Source of the DNA: Bradyrhizobium canariense
Lineage (GTDB): Bacteria > Pseudomonadota > Alphaproteobacteria > Rhizobiales > Xanthobacteraceae
Assembly (NCBI RefSeq): GCF_018130465.1
Contig: NZ_JAFCKJ010000008.1
Coordinates: 293,266-357,265 of the forward strand
Direction of reading: 5' to 3'
DNA: 64,000 bases
Position 1 is the stretch's first letter. Each line of letters begins with the position of its first letter. This document shows, in pieces, positions 20,356-27,169 of the stretch. The notes beneath the pieces are model-generated. The model worked only from the letters and a program-made list of their open reading frames with translations, had not been told where the DNA came from and made no database searches. The translations under genes were made by a program, and so were the position numbers.

Positions 20356-20800
20356 CGGGTGCTCCTCATGCTGGGACAGCGACCCGCGTCTCTTATCGAG
20401 GCGCTGGCCTCTATCAGAGTGGAAGCACGAACGCTCTGCTTGGTTGTGGGCAAATCTGCGGCTGGTTTCCACAAGCCGCGATCACATTATCTTTCCCGAA
20501 TTCAACAGGAACAAAGCCTGCTGCGATGCATTCGGGAGGCGGTGTTCGAATATTGCGAGCTTGGATATTGCCAGCCCTGGCTGCATCCCGCGCGTTGCGG
20601 ACTTGATCGCTGGCGCCGCCGTTTCCTCGAACATTTGAGGCCGCAAAGCGGTGCTGCTTCGTGGGCGGCGCGAGGATCTAGCGCCGGAGGAGGGGCCGGA
20701 TAGTCTGTGCAGAACCAGAAAGACTATCCAGCCAGAGCGGACGATGACCCGCTCCAATCTCTGACCGGCGATGCCGATCGGAAGCGCGCGAGGCGCCAAT
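20356..20800. other. 445-base stretch without a recognised gene
   Basis: No frame here has both a credible ribosome site and coding character. The one clear structure is an inverted repeat with 9-base arms, GGATAGTCT at 20698-20706 and AGACTATCC at 20721-20729, separated by 14 bases. It lacks a U-tract, so it is not an obvious intrinsic terminator. The stretch lies between the start of the 144-residue gene and the repeat tract behind lexA. Confidence 0.5.
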
Positions 20801-20877
20801 TACTCCCGGTATCGAGTACTCCCGGTATCGAGTACTCCCGGTATCGAGTACTCCCGGTATCAGTACTTCCGGTAAAG
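20801..20877 (-). repeat. 16-bp tandem repeat grown from the 3' end of lexA
   Basis: Three exact 16-base units (TACTCCCGGTATCGAG on the plus strand), then a 15-base and a degenerate 14-base unit, run from 20801 to 20877. On the lexA strand the degenerate unit plus the start of the next encodes the last residues Y-R-K-Y and the stop, so the array begins inside the gene and extends beyond it. Each unit junction forms GAGTACTC, itself a palindrome, so the array can fold into several hairpins. Confidence 0.9.
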
Positions 20878-21561
20878 CCCGATCAGCTTGCCCTGAATCT
20901 TCACCCGGTTGGGCGGCAGGATGCGGACCTCATAGGCCGCGTTGGCGGGCTCGAGCGCGATCGAGGCGCCGCGACGGCGGAAGCGCTTCAGCGTCGCTTC
21001 CTCGTCGTCGATCAGCGCCACCACGATGTCACCGGTATCGGCGCTCTCGTTGCGCTGAATCAGCGCCATGTCGCCGTCGAGGATGCCGGCCTCGACCATG
21101 GAATCGCCGCGCACTTCGAGCGCGTAATGCTCGCCCGCGCCGAGCATGTCCGGCGGTACGCTGATAGTGTGGCTGCGGGTCTGCAACGCCTCGATCGGCG
21201 TGCCGGCCGCGATGCGGCCCATCACCGGCACCGCGACGGGACGTTCGCCCTCGTCCGCGGGCAGGCTGGAGCTTGCGCGCACCTTGCCGAGATTGCCCTC
21301 GATGACGCTTGGCGTGAAGCCGCGGCGGCTGCCTGCGGCTGCCTGGAGCTCCGGCAGCTTGATGACTTCAATCGCACGGGCGCGGTTGGGCAGGCGTCGG
21401 ATGAAGCCACGCTCCTCGAGCGCCGTGATCAGGCGATGGATGCCCGACTTCGAGCGCAGGTCGAGCGCATCCTTCATCTCGTCGAAGGAGGGCGGCACGC
21501 CGCTTTCCTTCAGACGTTCACTGATGAACCGCAGAAGCTCGTATTGTTTGCGCGTTAACAT
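20860..21561 (-). CDS. lexA: LexA repressor
   Basis: LexA represses SOS genes and is inactivated by RecA-stimulated self-cleavage. The 233-residue protein has an N-terminal winged helix ([34 protein letters not shown]), the Ala119-Gly120 cleavage site in GRIAAGTP, and the Ser154 (GDSM) and Lys192 (ATLKRF) dyad. ATG 21561 is preferred to the TTG at 21570, which would sit too close to the GGGGGA ribosome site. A GTTC-N7-GTTC box lies about 100 bases upstream. The final codons are embedded in the 16-bp repeat tract, and the stop TGA arises because one base is missing from that unit. Confidence 0.96.
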   Translation of the reverse strand: MLTRKQYELLRFISERLKESGVPPSFDEMKDALDLRSKSGIHRLITALEERGFIRRLPNRARAIEVIKLPELQAAAGSRRGFTPSVIEGNLGKVRASSSLPADEGERPVAVPVMGRIAAGTPIEALQTRSHTISVPPDMLGAGEHYALEVRGDSMVEAGILDGDMALIQRNESADTGDIVVALIDDEEATLKRFRRRGASIALEPANAAYEVRILPPNRVKIQGKLIGLYRKY

Positions 21562-21661
21562 CTCGACCAAAGTCCCCCGGTTGATGTCGTCCGATTCCGA
21601 GACGCTGAATTCGGCAATATGCCGCTACATGCTCGAAACAAATCATGAACGGACACTATAT

Positions 21662-21676
21662 GTTCGATACATGTTC
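21662..21676. promoter_or_regulatory. Alphaproteobacterial SOS (LexA) box
   Basis: GTTCGATACATGTTC fits the direct-repeat consensus GTTC-N7-GTTC exactly. It stands 100 bases before lexA and downstream of moeA on the same strand, so it should serve lexA autoregulation. Two further GAAC/GTTC half-sites nearby (around 21647 and 21697) do not have the right spacing. Confidence 0.85.
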
Positions 21677-21736
21677 CGCAACTGCTTAATTTACCGTGAA
21701 CAGAGTAAAGTTCGCGGAACGCGCGTTGCGAGGCGC

Positions 21737-22948
21737 TCAGACGGGAAGCCGCAACACTTCGCAAGCCGTGCCGGCTTCGGCCTTCGGCGCGAACGGTGCG
21801 CGCACGAGAAGTACCTGTGCCGCAGCGAGATTCGCAAGCAGCGAGGAGTCCTGATGGTTGACGGGAAGGGCGACGCGTGTGCCGTCGGCACGCTCCTCCA
21901 GGTGCGCGCGCAGATAGTCCTCGCGCTGGTCGTTGGCGCTGACGTCGCGGCCGAGCACGGCGCGCTCACGGCGATGGTGAATCACTGAACGGCCCGACAG
22001 GGCGCGAATCAGCGGCACCATGAACAGGAAAGCGCACACGTAGGACGACACGGGATTGCCTGGCAGGCCGATCACAGCCATTGCGCCGAGCCGCCCGTGC
22101 ATCATCGGCTTGCCCGGCCGCATCGCGATCTTCCAGAACGCCATCGCGATGCCTTCGTCCCTGAGCGCCTGCTGGACCAGATCGTGGTCGCCGACCGATG
22201 CGCCGCCGGTCGTGATCAGGATGTCGGCTCCGCTGTCGCGGGCGCGGCGGATGCCGGCGGTGGTGGCCTCGAGCGTGTCGGCGGCAATACCGAGGTCGAT
22301 GGTCTCGGCGCCGGCGCTGCGGGCGAGCGCGTGCAGGGCGTAGCCGTTGGAATAGACGATCTGGCCGTGACCTGGCGTGGCGCCCGGCATCACCAGCTCG
22401 TCGCCGGTGGCGAGAATCGCGACTTTCGGACGCCGGCAAACGGCAAGGTGCGGATGGTTCATTCCGGCGGCGAGCGCGAGGTCGCGCTCGGTGAGACGAC
22501 TGCCCTTGCGCAGGAGCACGTCGCCCTCGCGGAAATCGACGCCGGCGCGGCGGATGTGCCGTCCGGCGATCGCGGCTTCCTTGATCTTGATACGCTTGCC
22601 GTCGGCGACCGTGTCCTCCTGGATCACGACGGCGTCCGCGCCATCGGGAACGACGCCGCCGGTGAAGATCCGCACGGCCTCGCCAACTCCGACCGTCCCC
22701 GCGAACGGTCGGCCCGCTGCGACTTCGCCGGTGACGGTGAGCTCCGAATCGATCGTCGCAGCATCGGCCGCGCGCACCGCGTAGCCGTCCATCGCCGACA
22801 TCGCCTGCGGCGGCTGCGTGCGGCGCGCCGCGACGTCACGCGCGAGCACGCGATGGTAGGCCTCGTCGAGGGAAACCATTTCTTCGGGCAGCGGCTCTGC
22901 ATCCGCCAGCACCGCGGCAAGCGCGTCAGAAACCGGCATCAAGGCCAC
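21737..22948 (-). CDS. moeA: Molybdopterin molybdenumtransferase
   Basis: MoeA inserts molybdate into adenylylated molybdopterin to form the Mo cofactor. The 403-residue protein has its four domains: QAMSAMDGYAVRAAD early, the GDELVMPG and TTGGASVGDHDLV motifs of the MogA-like domain, GLPGNPVSSYVCAF, and the C-terminal beta-barrel. GTG 22948 is chosen because AGGAG lies 8 bases upstream; ATG 22939 is the alternative. In many rhizobia moeA directly follows moaC, but here 7.4 kb separate the two. It is cytoplasmic. Confidence 0.95.
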   Translation of the reverse strand: MALMPVSDALAAVLADAEPLPEEMVSLDEAYHRVLARDVAARRTQPPQAMSAMDGYAVRAADAATIDSELTVTGEVAAGRPFAGTVGVGEAVRIFTGGVVPDGADAVVIQEDTVADGKRIKIKEAAIAGRHIRRAGVDFREGDVLLRKGSRLTERDLALAAGMNHPHLAVCRRPKVAILATGDELVMPGATPGHGQIVYSNGYALHALARSAGAETIDLGIAADTLEATTAGIRRARDSGADILITTGGASVGDHDLVQQALRDEGIAMAFWKIAMRPGKPMMHGRLGAMAVIGLPGNPVSSYVCAFLFMVPLIRALSGRSVIHHRRERAVLGRDVSANDQREDYLRAHLEERADGTRVALPVNHQDSSLLANLAAAQVLLVRAPFAPKAEAGTACEVLRLPV

Positions 22949-23079
22949 GGCGAAAACTCCTGCTCGGCACGTTCGGGCGAATGTTCCGCAAGTCTTCTAG
23001 CCGAGCGCCGGCGCGGAGGCAAAAACACCTGAGCGGGCGCAATTCATCCCGCTGCTTCACATTGTTCTGGGAGGCAGGA

Positions 23080-23184
23080 TCAAGCGCGTCGCGGCATGAT
23101 CCGAAGAGCGAGACAGATCGGCAGGAGAATCGGCAGGAGAGTGGCCATGGCAAGGACGAGAATGACGCGCGCCCCGGCTAGCAT
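23080..23184 (-). CDS. 34-residue single-helix membrane protein
   Basis: The frame encodes MLAGARVILVLAMATLLPIL followed by LPICLALRIMPRRA, a single hydrophobic helix with a positive C-terminus, giving a predicted inner-membrane microprotein with the tail inside. GGGAGC stands 7-8 bases before ATG 23184, a good ribosome site, and the start is three bases after the stop of the preceding small gene, indicating cotranslation. The proline pair within the helix is unusual. I know no family. It is too short to be picked up by most gene callers. Confidence 0.6.
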   Translation of the reverse strand: MLAGARVILVLAMATLLPILLPICLALRIMPRRA

Positions 23185-23187
23185 CGA

Positions 23188-23466
23188 TCAGCTCCCTGTC
23201 TGCCCGGGACTTACGTCGGGCGCCTTCGGCCCCTGATCCCTGTCGGGCAGTGGATCGGCCTGGGATTTCAGGTCGGCGGCCTTGCTCACAAGCTTGGCGG
23301 AAAGGTCCGAGTCCGAAGTTGTCCTGGCGAATTCAAGAAGAAGAGAAGCCTGCTTGGTGAGGTAGGTTTTGCCCAACACGATGATGCATCCGTCCGTAGA
23401 AGTCCCAACGGACTCTAGAGTCCTGAAGCCGGTATTCCGTTCCCGGAACTCTGTATAAAAATGCAC
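23188..23466 (-). CDS. Small hypothetical protein (63-92 residues)
   Basis: The informative part is KTYLTKQASLLLEFARTTSDSDLSAKLVSKAADLKSQADP, an amphipathic helical pair of the kind seen in short hypothetical proteins of Bradyrhizobiaceae. The frame can start at GTG 23466 (92 residues) or at GTG 23379 (63 residues, just before LGKTYLTK). The shorter form fits the conserved region better, while the longer spans a 14-bp palindrome that would otherwise lie in the leader. It is followed after 3 bases by a 34-residue membrane protein. Function is unknown. Confidence 0.6.
   Translation of the reverse strand: MHFYTEFRERNTGFRTLESVGTSTDGCIIVLGKTYLTKQASLLLEFARTTSDSDLSAKLVSKAADLKSQADPLPDRDQGPKAPDVSPGQTGS
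23410..23423. promoter_or_regulatory. 14-bp perfect palindrome before a small-gene pair
   Basis: GGACTCTAGAGTCC is self-complementary and lies 31 bases upstream of the internal GTG start (23379) of the small hypothetical gene. If that start is correct this could be an operator in its promoter or leader. If the gene starts at 23466 it is within coding sequence and may be chance. Confidence 0.35.
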
Positions 23467-23548
23467 AAAGTGATCGGGTTCCTCAACTTCTGCAAAATTG
23501 GTCGCGTTGGGGCCGTGCCACCGTGGATTTCGTGACGATGGGCCGTCG

Positions 23549-24181
23549 TCAGATGCCCAATGCTTTCAATGCGTTCCCGACGTCACGCGGCGAGGTCACA
23601 TGCACGGCCGTCAAGCCGCGCGCCCGCGCTCCCTCGATGTTTTCGGCAAGATCGTCGAAGAACACGATACGCCCGGCGGGCACGCCGATCGCCGCGACGA
23701 CGTGGTCGAAGGCCTCCGCATCCGGTTTGCGCATGCCGATGCTGGACGACAAGTACAGCTCGCGGAAATGGCCGAGGAGGTCGGCATATTCCCGTGAGAA
23801 ATGGTCCACGTGTGGCCGGTTGGTGTTGGAGAAAGCGTACAGCGGCATCTGCTTCGCTGCCCGCGGCAGCAGCTCGGCGATGTCAGGCATTTCGCCGGCG
23901 AAGATCGCGTTCCAGCCTTCCAGGAACTGCGCGTCCGAAATGCCGATTCCGAGCGAAGCTCGCAACGAGGCGAAGTAGTCCTCATCGCTGATCTTGCCCA
24001 TCTCGTGCAACCGATAGGCTTCGCTGTCCCGCACATAGCGCGCGACAATGGATTCGGGCTTGCAGCCGGCATGTCCCGCCCAGCAGGCGATCGCCTTGGA
24101 GAAATCGATATCGAGCACCACGCGGCCGAGATCGAACAGAAGCGCATCCGCGCTGCCGGGAGAGAGCGATGTCACCTGCAT
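23549..24181 (-). CDS. HAD-superfamily hydrolase (IA, epoxide-hydrolase N-like)
   Basis: This 210-residue cytoplasmic HAD phosphatase has motif I as LLFDLGRVVLDID. The first Asp is present, but the usual DxD second Asp is replaced by a glycine (DLG), as in the YihX/epoxide-hydrolase N-terminal subgroup. Motif II is FSNTN, the lysine is in GMRKPD and motif III is VFFDDLAENIEGAR. The start ATG 24181 lies five bases after the FMN 2-hydroxyacid dehydrogenase, so the two form an operon. A sugar- or organic-acid phosphate substrate is likely but not determined. Confidence 0.88.
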   Translation of the reverse strand: MQVTSLSPGSADALLFDLGRVVLDIDFSKAIACWAGHAGCKPESIVARYVRDSEAYRLHEMGKISDEDYFASLRASLGIGISDAQFLEGWNAIFAGEMPDIAELLPRAAKQMPLYAFSNTNRPHVDHFSREYADLLGHFRELYLSSSIGMRKPDAEAFDHVVAAIGVPAGRIVFFDDLAENIEGARARGLTAVHVTSPRDVGNALKALGI

Positions 24182-24186
24182 CCTTT

Positions 24187-25320
24187 TCAGTATCGATATG
24201 GCTCGTGGTCGAACAGCGGAAACGCGCTGAACACGCTCGGCGCGTTGGTTGCGGTCGCCGGGTGCAGGCAGGATTTGTCGATCTCGGCGAACGAGGTCGC
24301 ACCCAAGAGGCCGAGGCAGCGCAGCACTTCGTCCTCGAGGAGCTCCAGCATGCGTGCCACGCCGGCTTCGCCGGCCGCTGCCAGCGCCCAGCATTGCAGC
24401 CGGCCGATGCCGACGAGGTCGGCGCCCGCCGCGATCGCCTTGACGATGTCGGTGCCGCGGCCGAAGCCGCCATCGACCATGATCTTGGCGCGGCCGTTCA
24501 CGGCATCGACGATCTCGGGCAGCACATGCATGGCGCCGCGACCGTGATCGAGCTGACGGCCGCCATGGTTGGAGACGTAGATCCATTCGACGCCGTGATC
24601 GATCGCGATCAGCGCGTCCTCTGGCGTCGCGATGCCCTTGAGGATCAGCGGGATCTTGAACTTGTCCTTGATCATCTTCACCGTCCGCCACTCCAGACCC
24701 TTCTGGTAATCGCCGCCGGTGGCGCGCAGGCGGCTCTCGCGAACGTAGCGCTTGGCGATGTCACGTTCGCGACGGCTGTAATGAGCGGTATCGACGGTCA
24801 GGCAGAAGGCGGCATAGGCGTTCTTCTCGGCGCGGCTGACGACGTCGGCGACGAAGGCGTCGTCGCCGCGCACATAGAGCTGGTAGAGGCGCAGCGCGTC
24901 GGGTGCAGCTTCGGCGGTCTTCTCGAGACCGGGCTCGGACACCGAACTCAGCATGTGCGCCGCACCGAAAGTGCCGCAGGCGCGTGCCACGCTCGCCGCA
25001 CCATCCGGGTCGAAGATCTCGAGCGCGCCGACGGGGGCGAGCACCACAGGCAGGCGCATCTTGCGGCCGAATTGCTCGACCGAGCCGGTGACTTTGCGGA
25101 CATCGCGCAGCACGCGCGGGCGGAAGGCGATCTCGTCCAGCGCCATGCGGTTGCGCCGCATCGTGGTCTCGGTCTCGGCCGCGCCGACGATATAATCCCA
25201 GGCATTCTGGTTGAGGTTGGAACGTGCTTTCCGGATGAATTCATGCAGATTCTGGAACGGCTCGGTGCTGGCGCCGAGCTCGACGTTCCTTTCCGGCCGG
25301 ATGCGGGGTGCTTCGTTCAT
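24187..25320 (-). CDS. FMN-dependent alpha-hydroxy-acid dehydrogenase
   Basis: This 377-residue TIM-barrel flavoenzyme belongs to the L-lactate/glycolate/mandelate oxidase family. Visible active-site segments are APVGALEIFDPDG, LYQLYVRGD, CLTVDTAH, ILKGIATPEDALIAID, the catalytic His-Gly pair in SNHGGRQLDHGRG, and the phosphate-binding DGGFGRGTDIVKA and GIGRLQ. It lacks a membrane segment, so it may be a cytoplasmic oxidase or dehydrogenase. GGGAGGATAACA precedes ATG 25320. It is cotranscribed with the HAD phosphatase and divergent from ctpA. The substrate is uncertain. Confidence 0.9.
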   Translation of the reverse strand: MNEAPRIRPERNVELGASTEPFQNLHEFIRKARSNLNQNAWDYIVGAAETETTMRRNRMALDEIAFRPRVLRDVRKVTGSVEQFGRKMRLPVVLAPVGALEIFDPDGAASVARACGTFGAAHMLSSVSEPGLEKTAEAAPDALRLYQLYVRGDDAFVADVVSRAEKNAYAAFCLTVDTAHYSRRERDIAKRYVRESRLRATGGDYQKGLEWRTVKMIKDKFKIPLILKGIATPEDALIAIDHGVEWIYVSNHGGRQLDHGRGAMHVLPEIVDAVNGRAKIMVDGGFGRGTDIVKAIAAGADLVGIGRLQCWALAAAGEAGVARMLELLEDEVLRCLGLLGATSFAEIDKSCLHPATATNAPSVFSAFPLFDHEPYRY

Positions 25321-25625
25321 TGTTATCCTCCCGAGAATTTGAAGCCTTATCTCATCGCCTAACCCGTCCGGGTCGCCAAAACCATCCTAAAATCGCATGG
25401 CTGCGAGGCGTGAGCCGGCCAGCCGACCCCCGCTGCGCGCGAACCGGTCCTGCAACGTTGCCAAATGTTTAGGCCCGGACGAAGGGATTTTTACGGTGGA
25501 CCCGCCGGCGTGGCATCCCGGCCTTGAAGAAACCAGAATGGTATTGTGAGAAACAGGCTGGATCGCCATTTGCATGGCGGCTCCCCAGCCCCATCGAACC
25601 GCGAAGCAAAAAGGCCAGCCTATCC
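25321..25625. other. Divergent promoter region between the FMN dehydrogenase and ctpA genes
   Basis: These 305 bases separate two divergently transcribed genes. The frame of ctpA is open from 25524, but the signal peptide begins at 25626, so I treat the earlier part as leader. I see no convincing operator or stem-loop. Confidence 0.5.
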
Positions 25626-26963
25626 ATGCGGAAAACCCTGCTGTTTCCACTGGGCGCGCTCACTGGAGCGTGTCTGACCCTTCTGGTAGCCAGTCCGCAC
25701 GGCGGCATATGGGCAGCACGGGCGGCAGCGAGCGCGGATGACGCCTATTCCCGGCTCAACTTGTTCGGCGAAGTGTTCGAGCGGGTGAAGGCGAGCTATG
25801 TCGAGAAGCCTGACAATGCCAAGCTGATCGAAGGCGCGATCACCGGCATGGTGACCTCGCTCGATCCGCACTCGCGCTACATGAACGACAAGGCCTGGAC
25901 CGAGATGCAGGAGACCACCTCCGGCGAGTTCGGCGGGCTCGGCATCGAGGTCACGATGGAGGAGGGCCTGGTCAAGGTCGTCTCGCCGATCGACGACACG
26001 CCGGCGTCCAAGGCCGGCATCATGTCGGGCGACCTCATCAGCAAGATCGACGGCGATGCCGTGCAGGGCATGACCCTCGAGCAGGCCGTCAACAAGATGA
26101 AGGGGCCGGTCGAGACCCAGACCAAGCTCACGATCGTGCGCAAGGGGGCCGACGCCCCGCTCGACGTCGCGATCAAGCGCGAGATCATCCACGTGCGCCC
26201 GGTGCGCTTCCACGTCGAGAACGGCGATATCGGGTATATCCGCGTCAGCTCGTTCAACGAGCAGACCACCGATGGCCTGAAGAAGGCGATCGCATCGATC
26301 TCGAAGGACGTTCCGCCGGAGAAGCTGGTCGGCTACGTGATGGACCTGCGCAATAATCCGGGCGGCCTGCTCGACCAGGCCGTGTCGGTGTCGAGCGCTT
26401 TCCTGCAGCGCGGCGAGGTCGTCTCGACCCGCGGCCGCAATGCCGAGGAGACCCAGCGCTTCACCGCGCATGGCGGCGACCTCACCAAGGGCAAGCCGCT
26501 GGTGGTTCTGGTCAACGGCGGCTCGGCTTCGGCCTCCGAGATCGTGGCCGGCGCATTGCACGATCACAAGCGCGCGACCATCATCGGCACGCGTTCGTTC
26601 GGCAAGGGCTCGGTGCAGACCATCATCCCGCTCGGCGCCGGAAATGGTGCGTTGGCGCTGACCACGGCGCGCTACTACACGCCGTCGGGCCGCTCGATCC
26701 AGGCCCAGGGCATCGCGCCCGACATCGAGATCCTCCAGGACGTGCCGCCCGAGCTGAAGGGCCGGATGGACACCATGGCGGAGTCCCAGATGCGCGGCCA
26801 TCTCCAGGCGGCCGATGGCACCGAGCAGACCGGATCGCAGTCCTATGTCCCGCCGGAAGCGAAAGACGACAAGGCCCTGCATACGGCCTACGACTTCCTG
26901 CACGGTCAGACCGCGAATGCGGTCGCCGCCAAGCCGGCGCCGAAGGCTGCGGTGCCGAACTAA
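25626..26963 (+). CDS. ctpA: Carboxy-terminal processing protease (S41)
   Basis: This 445-residue periplasmic serine protease trims C-termini and, in rhizobia and relatives, helps shape the envelope. An N-terminal signal or anchor (MRKTLLFPLGALTGACLTLL) is followed by a PDZ domain (about 98-185: GLGIEVTMEEGLVKVVSPID, GDLISKIDG) and the tail-specific protease domain. The serine motif GSASASEIVAGAL (299 onward) and Lys327 in FGKGSV are present. The C-terminus is Ala/Pro-rich. ATG 25626 was chosen at the signal peptide. A strong terminator follows after 21 bases, so it is transcribed alone. Confidence 0.94.
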   Translation: MRKTLLFPLGALTGACLTLLVASPHGGIWAARAAASADDAYSRLNLFGEVFERVKASYVEKPDNAKLIEGAITGMVTSLDPHSRYMNDKAWTEMQETTSGEFGGLGIEVTMEEGLVKVVSPIDDTPASKAGIMSGDLISKIDGDAVQGMTLEQAVNKMKGPVETQTKLTIVRKGADAPLDVAIKREIIHVRPVRFHVENGDIGYIRVSSFNEQTTDGLKKAIASISKDVPPEKLVGYVMDLRNNPGGLLDQAVSVSSAFLQRGEVVSTRGRNAEETQRFTAHGGDLTKGKPLVVLVNGGSASASEIVAGALHDHKRATIIGTRSFGKGSVQTIIPLGAGNGALALTTARYYTPSGRSIQAQGIAPDIEILQDVPPELKGRMDTMAESQMRGHLQAADGTEQTGSQSYVPPEAKDDKALHTAYDFLHGQTANAVAAKPAPKAAVPN

Positions 26964-26984
26964 ATCTTGCGGCGTCCAGACAAT

Positions 26985-27024
26985 CGCCCGGGAGCGGAGG
27001 ACCGCTCCCGGGCGAATTCGTTTT
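26985..27024 (+). terminator. Intrinsic terminator of ctpA
   Basis: A perfect 13-base-pair stem (CGCCCGGGAGCGG / CCGCTCCCGGGCG) with loop AGGA is followed by AATTCGTTTT. It sits 21 bases after the ctpA stop. Confidence 0.9.
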
Positions 27025-27169
27025 GGGGACGCTGTCCCACCTCGGTAGCAGCCATCGCGCTCGGCCCAGCGCCAGGCACGATCGCGCTCGACCAGCACCT
27101 CGTCGCGGGGATGGAGCTGCAACTCCAGCAATTGCATTCACCGTCAAGCTGGACGGGCGGATCCTAGCC

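Noticed and set aside
20335-20703. Open frame of 122 codons upstream of the lexA repeat
   Set aside because: No ribosome site, no hydrophobic or domain pattern, and Arg/Cys/Trp-rich composition typical of non-coding frames.
20801-20877. Repeat tract considered as a CRISPR array
   Set aside because: Units are adjacent with no spacers and derive from lexA coding sequence; no cas genes are present.
24187-25320. Naming the FMN enzyme lldD (L-lactate dehydrogenase)
   Set aside because: Family membership is clear, but substrate residues cannot be assigned from sequence alone and the HAD partner does not point to lactate.
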